59,316 bases of DNA, taken from positions 1 to 59,316 of the forward strand of contig SCQF01000024.1 of assembly GCA_004321905.1 (NCBI GenBank), written 5' to 3'. Below the pieces are notes generated by a model, which was not told the origin of the DNA, ran no database searches, and was given only the letters and a program-made list of their open reading frames with translations. Shown here piece by piece: positions 15,546 to 24,680 of this stretch. The translations under genes were made by a program, and so were the position numbers. How positions within the stretch are numbered: the stretch's first letter is position 1; the number at the start of each line of letters is the position of its first letter. Origin of the DNA: Verrucomicrobiota bacterium (GTDB lineage Bacteria > Verrucomicrobiota > Kiritimatiellia > CAIQIC01).

Positions 15546-16418
15546 ATGAAAAAAGTGATTCAAAAAGCGGAAGTGTTGGTCGAGGCGTTGCCCTACATTC
15601 AGAAGTTTCGCGGCGAAACCGTGGTTGTGAAATTCGGTGGCAGCGCGATGGAAGAGAAGGCTTCTGTTGAGAGCGTGTTGCAGGATATTGCTTTTATGGA
15701 ATGCGTTGGGCTGCGCCCCGTGGTGGTGCACGGCGGCGGCAAGGCGATCAACGCGCGGATGAAGGAGGCGGGCTTAAAGCCGAATTTTGTTCATGGCCTA
15801 CGCGTCACCGACGAAGCTTCGATGCGCATCGTCGAACAGGTGCTTAATCAGGAAGTGAATCCTGACTTGGTCACTTCGCTCGAAGGTTTCGGTTGCAAGG
15901 CGCGCGGAATTCACGGCGAAGATATTTTGCAGGTCAAAAAGCATTCACGCAAAGATTCCGCGACTGGCGAGGCCCTCGACTGGGGCTATGTCGGTGAGGT
16001 CACCGGCTTGGACGCCGAGCCGATCAAGGCCTATCTGCAAGCCGACATTACACCGGTCATCACGCCGCTCGGTCGCGGACCGGAGCGGCACATTTATAAC
16101 ATTAACGCCGACGAAGCCGCCGCCGCCATCGCCGAACGGTTGCAAGCGCGTAAACTGGTCTTCCTGTCCGATGTGCCGGGATTACTGTCGAAGCTCGACG
16201 ATCCAACGTCGTTAATCTCGACGCTACAAATGAGCGAGGTCGAAGACTTGATCGCGCGTGGTGTGATCTCCGGCGGGATGCTGCCGAAGATCAGCGGCGC
16301 GCTCAAGGCGATTAAAGCTGGCGTGCGCAAAACCCATATCATTGACGCCGCGCTGCCGCATTCACTGCTGCTGGAATTGTTCACTGACAAGGGCGTCGGC
16401 ACAGAAATCGTGCCGTAA
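15546..16418 (+). CDS. argB: Acetylglutamate kinase
   Basis: This 290-residue amino-acid kinase phosphorylates N-acetylglutamate, the second step of arginine synthesis. It has VVKFGGSAM (phosphate-binding lysine), VVVHGGGKAIN, NINADEAAAAIAERL and the C-terminal GVRKTHIIDAALPHSLLLELFTDKGVGTEI. The end pattern is like that of hexameric, arginine-inhibited enzymes, but an N-terminal helix of that type is short here. ATG 15546 lies 5 bp after argJ. Confidence 0.95.
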   Translation: MKKVIQKAEVLVEALPYIQKFRGETVVVKFGGSAMEEKASVESVLQDIAFMECVGLRPVVVHGGGKAINARMKEAGLKPNFVHGLRVTDEASMRIVEQVLNQEVNPDLVTSLEGFGCKARGIHGEDILQVKKHSRKDSATGEALDWGYVGEVTGLDAEPIKAYLQADITPVITPLGRGPERHIYNINADEAAAAIAERLQARKLVFLSDVPGLLSKLDDPTSLISTLQMSEVEDLIARGVISGGMLPKISGALKAIKAGVRKTHIIDAALPHSLLLELFTDKGVGTEIVP

Positions 16419-16419
16419 G

Positions 16420-16469
16420 TTTTCCAAGGGTTGGAAAACGCGCCACTGGGTTTTTCCAAGGTTTGGAAA
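16420..16469. repeat. Palindrome pair, centres 16429 and 16461
   Basis: Two well-conserved copies 32 bp apart, just after argB and 90-122 bp before accB. Confidence 0.85.
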
Positions 16470-16550
16470 TGGACAGGGCGGGACGGCCTTGCTAGCATAC
16501 CGCGCACATGGTGCCCGGTGCGCCGAAAGTCATAGCGGTTGGAGGAAAAC

Positions 16551-17018
16551 ATGGATATTGCACAGATCAAGCAAGTCATCGAGTTGATGAAGGCTAACGA
16601 ACTCTGTGAGTTCGAAATGGAAGAAGAAGGCTTTCGGATTGCCATCAAGCGCCGAAACGGTTCAGAGCCGGCCGTGATCGTATCGCCGGCCACCGCGCCG
16701 ATGATGATGGCGGCCGCCCCGGTTGCGGCCCCTGCAGCCGCGCCCGCGGCCGCTCCGGTCGTCGAAACCAATCCCAAACTGGTGGAAATCAAGTCGCCGA
16801 TTGTAGGCACCTTCTATCGTGCGGCGGCTCCCGACGCCGAACCGTTTGCGGGCGTGGGCACGCATGTGGGTGCGGAGAGCACGGTCTGTATTGTCGAGGC
16901 GATGAAGGTCATGAATGAGATCAAGGCGGAGATCAAAGGCACGATCCGCAAGGTTTTTGTGGAAAACGCCACGCCGGTACAGTTCGGTCAACCGCTTTTC
17001 CTCGTAGAACTCGACTAG
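16551..17018 (+). CDS. accB: Acetyl-CoA carboxylase biotin carboxyl carrier protein
   Basis: This 155-residue protein carries biotin on the lysine of EAMKVMNEI and moves carboxyl groups between biotin carboxylase and carboxyltransferase for malonyl-CoA synthesis. It has an N-terminal [13 protein letters not shown] segment, an Ala/Pro-rich flexible linker (about residues 45-80), and the lipoyl-like fold starting [18 protein letters not shown] with the thumb region expected of bacterial AccB. GGAGGAAAAC precedes ATG 16551. It lies 7 bp before accC. Confidence 0.96.
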   Translation: MDIAQIKQVIELMKANELCEFEMEEEGFRIAIKRRNGSEPAVIVSPATAPMMMAAAPVAAPAAAPAAAPVVETNPKLVEIKSPIVGTFYRAAAPDAEPFAGVGTHVGAESTVCIVEAMKVMNEIKAEIKGTIRKVFVENATPVQFGQPLFLVELD

Positions 17019-17025
17019 GCCCGCC

Positions 17026-18387
17026 ATGTTTGAACGGATACTCATTGCTAATCGGGGCGAAATCGCGGTCCGCATCATCCGCACGTGCAAGGAGATGGGG
17101 GTCAAGACGGTGGCGGTCTATTCACAGGCCGATGAATCGAGCCTGCATGTGCAACTGGCCGACGAGGCGATTTGCATCGGGCCGGCGGCTTCGAAGGATA
17201 GTTATCTGAAGATCGCCAACATCATCAGCGCGGCGGAAATCGCCGACGTGGATGCGATCCATCCGGGGTACGGTTTCCTTTCGGAAAACGCGCATTTCGC
17301 CGAAATCTGCAAGAACTGCAATATCGTGTTCATCGGGCCTTCAGCGGAAAATATCCGCATGATGGGCGACAAGAATGTGGCGCGGCAGACCATGCGAAAG
17401 GCCGGTGTGCCTGTGACGCCCGGCAGCGACATCGTGCAGAACAAGGACGAGGCGCTCAAGGTGGCCGAGAAACTTGGGTATCCGGTGCTCATCAAGGCGG
17501 TGGCGGGCGGTGGCGGGAAGGGTATGCGCGTGGCACGTAACGATGTCAGCCTCGTGCAGGGCTTCATGACCGCCAGCAATGAGGCGGAGCGCGCCTTCAA
17601 CAACGCGGCGGTTTATATTGAAAAGTACATCGAAAGTGCGCGTCACATCGAAGTGCAGATCATGGCGGATCAGCATCGCAACGTGATCCACTTGGGCGAA
17701 CGCGATTGCTCGCTCCAGCGCCGCCATCAGAAGTTGGTTGAGGAATCACCCAGTCCCGGTTTGACCTCGGATCAGCGCAAAAAAATTCATCGTGCGGCGG
17801 TCAAGGCCGCCGAGGCTGTGGGCTATCGGAATGCGGGCACGATCGAATTTCTGTTCGACCAGAAGAGCGGCAATTTTTACTTCATGGAGATGAATACGCG
17901 CATTCAGGTGGAGCATCCGGTGACGGAGGAAATCACCGGTACCGACCTGATCCGCGAACAACTCCGGGTGGCCGCCGGCGAAAAACTTTCCGTGCGCGAA
18001 AGCGATGTGCGGATGCATGGTCATGCTATTGAGTTTCGCATCAACGCGGAGAATCCGGCGAAGAATTTCACGCCCAGCCCCGGGTTGGTGAAGGCGGTGC
18101 ATTTCCCCGGTGGGCCGGGTGTACGCGTGGATTCGCATGTGTATAGCGGCTACGAAATTTCGCCGTACTACGACAGCATGATTGGCAAGCTGATCGTACA
18201 TGCGCACACCCGTCAGGAAGCCATCGCGCGCATGGCGCGCGCCTTGGCCGAATTCCAAATTGACGGGGTTTCGACCACCGTCCCGCTCGGCCAGGCCTTG
18301 CTGAGCGATGCGCGCTTCGCCCGCGGCGAATACAACACGCAATTTCTTGAAAACTACATGAAGGAAGTTTTCCTGCTCAATACCTGA
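17026..18387 (+). CDS. accC: Acetyl-CoA carboxylase, biotin carboxylase subunit
   Basis: This 453-residue ATP-grasp enzyme carboxylates biotin on AccB using bicarbonate and ATP. It begins with [17 protein letters not shown] and has the glycine-rich ATP loop [23 protein letters not shown], the catalytic region [20 protein letters not shown] and [19 protein letters not shown]. Its length is usual for AccC. It is in one operon with accB and the following Asp23-like gene (10 bp gap). Confidence 0.97.
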   Translation: MFERILIANRGEIAVRIIRTCKEMGVKTVAVYSQADESSLHVQLADEAICIGPAASKDSYLKIANIISAAEIADVDAIHPGYGFLSENAHFAEICKNCNIVFIGPSAENIRMMGDKNVARQTMRKAGVPVTPGSDIVQNKDEALKVAEKLGYPVLIKAVAGGGGKGMRVARNDVSLVQGFMTASNEAERAFNNAAVYIEKYIESARHIEVQIMADQHRNVIHLGERDCSLQRRHQKLVEESPSPGLTSDQRKKIHRAAVKAAEAVGYRNAGTIEFLFDQKSGNFYFMEMNTRIQVEHPVTEEITGTDLIREQLRVAAGEKLSVRESDVRMHGHAIEFRINAENPAKNFTPSPGLVKAVHFPGGPGVRVDSHVYSGYEISPYYDSMIGKLIVHAHTRQEAIARMARALAEFQIDGVSTTVPLGQALLSDARFARGEYNTQFLENYMKEVFLLNT

Positions 18388-18397
18388 GGAGATCACG

Positions 18398-18808
18398 ATG
18401 CATGACGAGGTGCGGATTACCGGGACGCGCAACAGTGGCGACTTGGGCGCGGTTCAAGTGCATCACAATGCCATCGCCTCCATTGCGCGCATCGCGGCGC
18501 TCAAGGTGACGGGCGTGGTGGATACCGGCGGCTCGTTCGTGGATGGGTTGGTGGGCATGATCAGCAAAAAGGATGGCCCGCACGGCATTCGCGTTGAAGT
18601 CACCGGCAATGATGTGACGTTGGAACTACAGGTGATCGTTGAATTTGGCGTCAGTATTTCGCAGTTGGCTTGGCAGGTGCAACAGGAAGTCCGCACGGCG
18701 GTGCAGCAGATGACCGGGAAACATGTGCAACGGGTGGATGTGATTGTGCAGGGCGTGCAGTCCCCGAAGAACCGGGCAGCGGAATTACCAGAGGAGTATG
18801 CGGTATGA
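18398..18808 (+). CDS. Asp23/Gls24 family envelope stress protein
   Basis: This 136-residue protein matches the Asp23 (alkaline shock) family: VHHNAIASIARIAALKVTGV, then GIRVEVTGNDVTLELQVIVEFG and QEVRTAVQQMTGKHVQRVDVIVQGV. In Firmicutes, Asp23 is held at the membrane by AmaP; the next gene encodes an AmaP-like protein. GAGGAGATCACG precedes ATG 18398. Position directly after accBC recalls the yqhY gene that follows accBC in Bacillus. Confidence 0.9.
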   Translation: MHDEVRITGTRNSGDLGAVQVHHNAIASIARIAALKVTGVVDTGGSFVDGLVGMISKKDGPHGIRVEVTGNDVTLELQVIVEFGVSISQLAWQVQQEVRTAVQQMTGKHVQRVDVIVQGVQSPKNRAAELPEEYAV

Positions 18809-19377
18809 AAACCTTGCATCGTGCGGTGGGACTCGTGTTGTTCCTGCTGATCTCGTTGGCGGCCGCCTTTTTCGTGTATGCGGCGATTTCTTCCAGTCTT
18901 TGGAACGAGACGTTCCAAATCCTGGGCGACAATAAGTGGCCGTCGGTGGCCACCGGCCTGTTGGTGTTTTTACTGGTGCTGTTCTATTCCTATACCGGCT
19001 CGCATCGCGCGGAATACGAGCGCTACATCTCGTTCGAAGGCGAGGGCGGTAGCGTACGCATCAGTCGCCACGCTATCCGCGATTTTCTGGCCGGTATCGC
19101 CGTCGAGTTCTCCACGGTCGAGAAGCTCGATCCAGAATTCACAATGCAGCGCGAAAATATGGACGTGGATTTGCATGTGACGGTGCGGCCGGGTTGCCAC
19201 ATCCCGGAGCTTTCGCGGATGCTTCAGGAGCGGGTGCGCACGACCATGCGGGTTAGTTTGGGCATCACCCAGATTGGCAAAGTGGATGTGCTGGTGCAGG
19301 AAATTGCGGGCGCCGCCGAACGGACACCGCGGCGCGACGAAGCGGATAATGGGTGGGAAGGGGATCTGCACGGATGA
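18805..19377 (+). CDS. AmaP-like membrane anchor for Asp23
   Basis: This 190-residue protein has two membrane helices (about residues 9-28 and 49-67) and a cytoplasmic C-terminal domain with Asp23-like beta-alpha features (SRMLQERVRTTMRVSLGITQIGKVDVLVQEI). It overlaps the Asp23 stop (ATGA), so the two are translationally coupled, as expected for partners. The tail is acidic and hydrophilic. The AmaP call rests on the arrangement and fold pattern; sequence identity to Firmicute AmaP is probably low. Confidence 0.78.
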   Translation: MKTLHRAVGLVLFLLISLAAAFFVYAAISSSLWNETFQILGDNKWPSVATGLLVFLLVLFYSYTGSHRAEYERYISFEGEGGSVRISRHAIRDFLAGIAVEFSTVEKLDPEFTMQRENMDVDLHVTVRPGCHIPELSRMLQERVRTTMRVSLGITQIGKVDVLVQEIAGAAERTPRRDEADNGWEGDLHG

Positions 19378-19937
19378 ACTGGGTGCAGGTGCAGGCGGAT
19401 TATCGTGCGGTGACCGATTTTATTTTCGGTCCCTTGCGCCCGGATATCGAGGCGACCGCCGATGTGATGATTGCCACCGTCCGCGCTGGTGGCAAGGTGT
19501 TGTTTTGCGGCAACGGTGGCAGTGCGGCCGACGCACAGCATTTCGCCGGCGAATTCGTCAACCGTTTCCTGCTTGAGCGTCGCCCGTATGCCGGTATTGC
19601 GTTGACAACCGACGCGTCCGTCTTGACTTCGATTGGTAATGACTACGGCTACGAACAAATTTTTGAGAAACAAGTGCTGGCGCTCGGCCGGCCTGGCGAC
19701 GTACTCGTGGCGATCTCCACCAGCGGCAATGCGGCTAACGTATGTCTTGCGACTCGCGTTGCGAAAGCTGCCGGCCTCAAAACCATCGCGATGACCGGCG
19801 GCAAAGGCGGTAAATTGGCCGGTTTGGCGGATCGTGTTTTGTCGGTCTCTTGCACAACCAGCACGCCGCGTATTCAAGAAGGACACCAACTCATTCTGCA
19901 TCTCATCTGTGAACGCGTGGAAGAAATTCTGCGCTGA
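19374..19937 (+). CDS. gmhA: SIS-domain phosphosugar isomerase, GmhA-like
   Basis: This 187-residue SIS protein resembles sedoheptulose-7-phosphate isomerase, first step of ADP-heptose synthesis for LPS core. Visible are VLFCGNGGSAADAQHFAGEF, TSIGNDYGYEQIFEKQV, LVAISTSGNAANV and the catalytic QEGHQLILHLICERVE, with Glu and His in the expected places. ATG 19374 overlaps the AmaP-like stop (ATGA). Related SIS proteins include DiaA, so the heptose role is likely but not certain. Confidence 0.85.
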   Translation: MNWVQVQADYRAVTDFIFGPLRPDIEATADVMIATVRAGGKVLFCGNGGSAADAQHFAGEFVNRFLLERRPYAGIALTTDASVLTSIGNDYGYEQIFEKQVLALGRPGDVLVAISTSGNAANVCLATRVAKAAGLKTIAMTGGKGGKLAGLADRVLSVSCTTSTPRIQEGHQLILHLICERVEEILR

Positions 19938-19952
19938 TAAAAAGGAGCAATC

Positions 19953-20876
19953 ATGGCGGCTTCCCGCGCACCCCATGTGCAATTGGTTATTGTCGGTTCG
20001 GTCGGTCTGGACACCATCGAAACGCCATCCGCACGTCGGGCGGACGTGTTGGGTGGTTCGGCCAGCTATGCCTGTGCGGCGGCTTCGTTTTTCGCGCGCA
20101 CCGGCATGGTGGGCGTGGTGGGGCATGATTTTGGCGATGACTATCTCGATGTCTATCGTGCCTTTGGTTTTGATCTGCTTGGCCTGCAAGTCCGCCAGGG
20201 ACGTACTTTCCGTTGGTCTGGTGTTTATGAGGACAACATGGACAACCGGAGAACCCTCAGCACCGAGCTGAACGTCTTCGCTGAATTTGCACCGGAATTG
20301 CCGGAGAATTATCGCCGCGCGCCATTCCTTTTTCTGGCCAACATCGCACCCTCACTCCAACTGCGTGTGTTGGAGCAGATGCGCGCGCCACGTTTTATTG
20401 CCGCCGACACTATGGACCTTTGGATCAATGTTGCCTTGAATGATCTGAAGAAGGTTATTCGTAAAATTGATCTGCTGACCCTGAACGAATCCGAAGCGCG
20501 GCATCTAACCGGCCAGCGCGCGTTGATCAAGGCGGCGCGGACGTTGCTCGGTTGGGGGCCTCAACACATCCTCATCAAAAAAGGCGAGCACGGCGCGATC
20601 CTTTTCTCGCGTAGTAGCGCCTTTCTGATGCCAGCCTTTCCCTTGGAAGCTGTCCAAGACCCCACGGGCGCGGGCGATACGTTTGCCGGCGGCTTCATCG
20701 GTCATTTGGCGGCCAACGGTCGCGTGACAGAGCGCGCCTTGCGGCGCGCCATGCTTTATGGCAGCGTCGTGGCCTCATTCAACGTCGAGGCCTTCAGTCT
20801 GGATCGCCTCCGCGCCCTCAAACGCCGGAACATCGAACGCCGCGTCCGTGAATTTGAACGCATGTTGCAGGTTTGA
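19953..20876 (+). CDS. PfkB family carbohydrate kinase
   Basis: This 307-residue ribokinase-fold enzyme has the N-terminal GGSASYACAAASFFARTG and the C-terminal PfkB signature DPTGAGDTFAGGF with the catalytic aspartate. The substrate is not evident. Following a GmhA-like gene it might phosphorylate a heptose or another sugar, but the sequence is not a plain HldE/HldA kinase. AAAGGAGC precedes ATG 19953. It lies 3 bp before alr. Confidence 0.85.
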   Translation: MAASRAPHVQLVIVGSVGLDTIETPSARRADVLGGSASYACAAASFFARTGMVGVVGHDFGDDYLDVYRAFGFDLLGLQVRQGRTFRWSGVYEDNMDNRRTLSTELNVFAEFAPELPENYRRAPFLFLANIAPSLQLRVLEQMRAPRFIAADTMDLWINVALNDLKKVIRKIDLLTLNESEARHLTGQRALIKAARTLLGWGPQHILIKKGEHGAILFSRSSAFLMPAFPLEAVQDPTGAGDTFAGGFIGHLAANGRVTERALRRAMLYGSVVASFNVEAFSLDRLRALKRRNIERRVREFERMLQV

Positions 20877-20879
20877 TCC

Positions 20880-21989
20880 ATGAACCACAGTTGGGTTGAA
20901 GTTGACCTCGGCGCGCTGACGGACAATCTCCGCCTGCTCCAAAAACGGCTAAGTCCACAAACCGAATTAATGCTGGTGCTCAAGGCCAATGCCTATGGTC
21001 ACGGTGCGCTCGAAATCGGCCGTTGCGCTCAGCAAAACGGGGTCAACTGGTTCGTCACCGCGCATCTCCAAGAGGCGTTGGGCATCAAGCCAGCGGTGGA
21101 TGGCGCGAAGATTCTGGTGATGGGTGTCGTTGCGCCCAACGCTGTCGAAACACTCGCCGCACAACACATCATCCCGGTCATCACCAGCGAAGAACACGCC
21201 GTCGCGCTGAATGCGGAAGCCGGCGCGCATAGCTTGCGCCTGCCGGTGCACGTCAAACTTGATACCGGTATGGGTCGTCTCGGTTTTCTGTGGCAGGAGG
21301 CCGACGCGGTCTTGCCGCGTGTGGCGGCCTTGCCGAATCTCGAGATTCAGGGCCTCTGTAGCCACTTCGCGGCGGTGGATCCCGATGATCCTACGCGTGC
21401 CGACAGCCAGTTGGAACATTTCAGGCATGTGCGTCAGTTGTTGGAAAGCCAGGTAGGTCACCGCCTCTTCGCCCACATGTCCAGCAGCCGCGCGTTTTTG
21501 CATCTGCCCGCCGGCCTCTTCGACGCCGTTCGCATCGGCATCCTGCTCTACGGCTACGGTGCCGGCGCGTTTCAGAACGAGTTGCCGGTGCGTCCCGTAC
21601 TGCAATGGAAAACACGCGTCATTCAGGTCAAGCGCGTGCCTGCCGATTTCCCCGTCGGTTACTACGGCACGTGGCGCAGCACCCAAGCCACCGATATCGC
21701 GACACTCGCGCTTGGCTATGACGATGGCTATCTGCGCGCGTTGAGCAACAAAGGCCACGTGCTGATTCGTGGACGGCGCTGTCCGGTGGTTGGTCGTGTG
21801 AGTATGAACTGGATCACCGTGGATTGCGGTCCCGAGAGCGGTGTCAGGGTGGGGGACGAAGTGGTGTTGCTCGGTCGGCAGGGCGCAGAAGAAATCTGGG
21901 CCGACGAACTTGCCGGCCTCTGCGGTACCATCGCCTACGAAATTCTCACCTGCATCCACCCGCATCTCGAGCACCACTATCTTGGCTGA
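20880..21989 (+). CDS. alr: Alanine racemase
   Basis: This 369-residue PLP enzyme makes D-alanine for peptidoglycan. It has the PLP lysine motif MLVLKANAYGHGAL near residue 35, HVKLDTGMGRLG, the C-terminal catalytic tyrosine in ALGYDDGYLRALSN, and VVGRVSMNWITVDCG. It ends an operon running from accB, linking fatty-acid, envelope-stress and cell-wall genes. Confidence 0.95.
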   Translation: MNHSWVEVDLGALTDNLRLLQKRLSPQTELMLVLKANAYGHGALEIGRCAQQNGVNWFVTAHLQEALGIKPAVDGAKILVMGVVAPNAVETLAAQHIIPVITSEEHAVALNAEAGAHSLRLPVHVKLDTGMGRLGFLWQEADAVLPRVAALPNLEIQGLCSHFAAVDPDDPTRADSQLEHFRHVRQLLESQVGHRLFAHMSSSRAFLHLPAGLFDAVRIGILLYGYGAGAFQNELPVRPVLQWKTRVIQVKRVPADFPVGYYGTWRSTQATDIATLALGYDDGYLRALSNKGHVLIRGRRCPVVGRVSMNWITVDCGPESGVRVGDEVVLLGRQGAEEIWADELAGLCGTIAYEILTCIHPHLEHHYLG

Positions 21990-22025
21990 GGAATATCGAG
22001 TTCGTTGGAGCTGTTGAGAAAGAAG

Positions 22026-22103
22026 TGGTCGGGGCGATAGGATTTGAACCTACGACCTCTTGGTCCCGAACCAAGCGCTCTAGCCAGTCTGAGCCACGCC
22101 CCG
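22026..22103 (-). tRNA. tRNA-Pro (anticodon CGG), CCA encoded
   Basis: On the minus strand the acceptor CGGGGCG pairs with CGCCCCG. The anticodon stem is CTTGG/CCAAG around loop TTCGGGA, giving anticodon CGG. The T arm GTAGG-TTCAAAT-CCTAT and an encoded ACCA 3' end are present. It is convergent with alr. Confidence 0.95.
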
Positions 22104-22148
22104 CAAGCGCGCGAACTATAACCGCCGCACCGCCAAACGCAAGCACCG

Positions 22149-22199
22149 TTTTCCAGGTCTTGGAAAAACCGATGTTCCACTTTTCCAAAGCTTGGAAAA
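22149..22199. repeat. Palindrome pair, centres 22158 and 22190
   Basis: Two copies 32 bp apart, upstream of both uppP (53 and 85 bp) and the tRNA-Pro gene (about 55 bp from its 5' end). Confidence 0.85.
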
Positions 22200-22242
22200 C
22201 CGTTGCTGTCAGCCGGTCTTCCAGCTATCGTTCGCGCCCATC

Positions 22243-23055
22243 ATGACCAATACTGTTGCTGCTGCCGCGCTCATGGGCGTCGTCGAAGGCATCACTGAAT
22301 TCATACCGGTTTCTTCCACCGGTCATCTGCTGATCGCGGAGCACTTGATCCGCGTCAGGATGAGCGATTTGTTCAACATCGTCATTCAGTCGGGCGCGGT
22401 CTTGGCGGTGCTGCCGTTGTTCCATGCGCGCTTGGGGCAGTTTTTCTTCCGCTGGCGCGAGCAGGCGACGCAAGCCTATCTACTGAAAATCATGCTCGCT
22501 TTCGTGGTGACGGGCATCGGCGGACTGTTCTTGGAAAAAGGCGGCTTCAAGTTGCCCGAAAATCCGTTGCCGATCGCCAGCGCGCTGTTGGTGGGCGGCA
22601 TCGGTTTTGTGCTGATTGAAAAATGGCTTAAGGGTCGGCGACTGAAAGATGACGTGACGTGGACGATGGCGATGGCCGTGGGTGCGGCGCAACTCGTCGC
22701 TGCGGTGTTTCCGGGCACATCACGTTCGGGTGCGACTATTTTGATGATGTTGCTCATGGGCTTGGGGCGTCCGGCGGCGACGGAATTTTCGTTCCTCGTC
22801 GGCATCCCCACGATGTTGGCGGCGGGTGGTTTGAAAATTTTCCAAGCGTTACATCACGGCGGTGCGGCGGCGGAAAACTGGACGCAAGTCGGCGTGGGCT
22901 TTGTGATTTCGGCAGTGGTTTCGTTTGTCGTCGTGAAGTGGTTGCTTGGCTATGTGCAGACGCACACGTTCACGGCCTTTGGCTGGTACCGTGTTGCCTT
23001 GGCCCTATTGCTCGTGGGGCTACTGATGGCCGGTGTGGTTGATTACCGTGTTTAA
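22243..23055 (+). CDS. uppP: Undecaprenyl-diphosphate phosphatase (BacA type)
   Basis: This 270-residue polytopic membrane protein recycles undecaprenyl diphosphate for cell-wall synthesis. It has the two family motifs GVVEGITEFIPVSSTGHLLIAEHL and FPGTSRSGATILMMLLMGL, with the catalytic Glu and Arg. About seven to eight hydrophobic segments are visible. ATG 22243 matches the usual start; the longer frame would translate the palindromes. It is convergent with rnc, 15 bp from its stop. Confidence 0.95.
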   Translation: MTNTVAAAALMGVVEGITEFIPVSSTGHLLIAEHLIRVRMSDLFNIVIQSGAVLAVLPLFHARLGQFFFRWREQATQAYLLKIMLAFVVTGIGGLFLEKGGFKLPENPLPIASALLVGGIGFVLIEKWLKGRRLKDDVTWTMAMAVGAAQLVAAVFPGTSRSGATILMMLLMGLGRPAATEFSFLVGIPTMLAAGGLKIFQALHHGGAAAENWTQVGVGFVISAVVSFVVVKWLLGYVQTHTFTAFGWYRVALALLLVGLLMAGVVDYRV

Positions 23056-23070
23056 ACCCTTGGTCTCGAC

Positions 23071-23778
23071 TTATTCCGTACGTAAATGCTGAAGTGCGGC
23101 GCGTGCGGCGGCGGATTCTGCCGCCCGCTTGCTAGGACCAGTGCCGGTGCTATAAACCACGCCGCGCACCACGGCTTCGATGGTATAGGTGCGTGCGTGC
23201 GCCGGGCCTTCTTCACTCGTAACGCGGTATTCGGGGTTGATCTTCCAAAGTTTCTGGCAAAGCTCCTGCAAGGCACCTTTGGGGTTTTCGTTGTCACCGG
23301 TCTCGCTTTGTTCAAGTAGCGGCACAAAAAGGTTTTTGAAAATTTTCTGCACGGCCTTGAGTCCACCGTCGAGATAGGCCGCGCCGAGAATCGCCTCGAG
23401 CGCGTCGGCCAGATTGCCTTCGCGTTGCATCCCGCCGTTTTGAGCCTCGCCACGACCCAGCCGTAAAGAAGTGCCGACGCCGATGCTCTTGGCAATCCGC
23501 GCCAGTGGTTGTGTGCTGGCGATTTGACTACGCAGACGCGTCAAATCACCTTCGTGATGGTCGTGATGCGTGGCGACGAGATAGTCGGCCACGACCATGC
23601 CGAGGACGGCATCGCCGAGAAATTCCAGCCGCTGATTGTCTTCCGCGGTGTCCAGCGCTTCGTGGCGGAACGAAGGGTGGGTGAGGGCCAAGTCCAGCCG
23701 CGCGCGTCGCCGGAAGCGATAGCCGAGCGCTCTTTCCAGTTCCTTATGCGGATTTTGCAGCAGGCTTTTGATGCTCAT
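23071..23778 (-). CDS. rnc: Ribonuclease III
   Basis: This 235-residue double-strand-specific RNase processes rRNA precursors and other duplex RNA. It has the signature NQRLEFLGDAVLG (metal-binding Glu and Asp), the second acidic motif LADALEAILGAAYLDGG, and a C-terminal double-stranded RNA-binding domain from about residue 165 (GALQELCQKLW through SKRAAESAAARAAL). It follows xerD by one base, so the two are probably co-translated in a purC-xerD-rnc operon. Confidence 0.96.
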   Translation of the reverse strand: MSIKSLLQNPHKELERALGYRFRRRARLDLALTHPSFRHEALDTAEDNQRLEFLGDAVLGMVVADYLVATHHDHHEGDLTRLRSQIASTQPLARIAKSIGVGTSLRLGRGEAQNGGMQREGNLADALEAILGAAYLDGGLKAVQKIFKNLFVPLLEQSETGDNENPKGALQELCQKLWKINPEYRVTSEEGPAHARTYTIEAVVRGVVYSTGTGPSKRAAESAAARAALQHLRTE

Positions 23779-23779
23779 G

Positions 23780-24670
23780 TCATGCCCTTGGGTGAAACTT
23801 CTCGTGGATCGCCTTCAGGCGCGCCGGGTCCACATGCGTGTATATCTGCGTGGTGGCGATATCGGCGTGGCCCAGCATTTCTTGAATGACACGTAGCGGC
23901 GCGCCGTTGGCCAGCAAGTGGCTGGCGAAGCTGTGGCGGAGCGTATGCGGCGAGATGCGTTTGGTGATGCCGGCGACCTGCGCGTATTTTTTAATCATCA
24001 GCCAAAGTGTCTTGCGGCTAAGCGCGTGGCCGGCACGCGTCAAAAAAAGTGCTGTCGCTTCCGCGTGCCCTGCGGTTAGGTGTGGACGCAAGGCCTCCAA
24101 ATAAACGCGGATCGCAGCGCGGGCGCTCTCGCCCATCGGCACGACGCGCTCCTTGTTGCCCTTGCCGATGCAGCGCACATAGCCGGCGTCGAAATGCACA
24201 TCTTCCACGCGTAGGCTGGCGACTTCCGAAACGCGCAGGCCGGAGGCATAGAACGTTTCCAGCAATGCGCGGTCGCGCAGATAGAGTTTGCTCTTCTCCG
24301 GCGGCGCGGAAAGCAAACGTTCGACCTCTTTATAGCTCAACGTATCGGGCAGGATTTTCCAGAGCCGCGGCGAATCCATCGCCTCGGTGACATTGGCCGT
24401 CAGCAGATTTTCCTGCTGGAGAAAGCGGAAGAACACTTTGACGGCCACGAGCCGACGTGAGAGCGACGTGGTTTTGAGTCCGCGCTCCTTTTCATCCATC
24501 AGATAGTCGAGCACCTGCTCGCGCTTGACCGCGTTGAGACTGGCCACACCTCGGTTTTGGAGCCACGCGGTGAACGACAGCAGATCGGCGGCATAGGCTT
24601 GGCGCGTGTTATCACTCAAGCCGCGTTCAACGGCGACGTAATCCAAAAACCTTTCAACAAGCGCCTGCAT
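23780..24670 (-). CDS. xerD: Tyrosine recombinase XerD/XerC
   Basis: This 296-residue site-specific recombinase probably resolves chromosome dimers at dif. It has an N-terminal SAM-like core-binding domain (FLDYVAVERGLSDNTRQAYAADL) and the catalytic domain with Arg in YASGLRVSEVASL, HTLRHSFASHLL, LGHADIATTQIYTHV and the nucleophilic Tyr. XerD is preferred to XerC on overall pattern, but a second Xer is not in the window for comparison. It is 10 bp after purC. Confidence 0.9.
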   Translation of the reverse strand: MQALVERFLDYVAVERGLSDNTRQAYAADLLSFTAWLQNRGVASLNAVKREQVLDYLMDEKERGLKTTSLSRRLVAVKVFFRFLQQENLLTANVTEAMDSPRLWKILPDTLSYKEVERLLSAPPEKSKLYLRDRALLETFYASGLRVSEVASLRVEDVHFDAGYVRCIGKGNKERVVPMGESARAAIRVYLEALRPHLTAGHAEATALFLTRAGHALSRKTLWLMIKKYAQVAGITKRISPHTLRHSFASHLLANGAPLRVIQEMLGHADIATTQIYTHVDPARLKAIHEKFHPRA

Positions 24671-24680
24671 GAGTGGGCGG

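Noticed and set aside
18895-18922. TTTGGAAC-N5-GTTCCAAA palindrome in the AmaP-like gene
   Set aside because: The half-sites are in the reverse order (GGAA before TTCC), it lies in coding sequence, and no other copy was seen.
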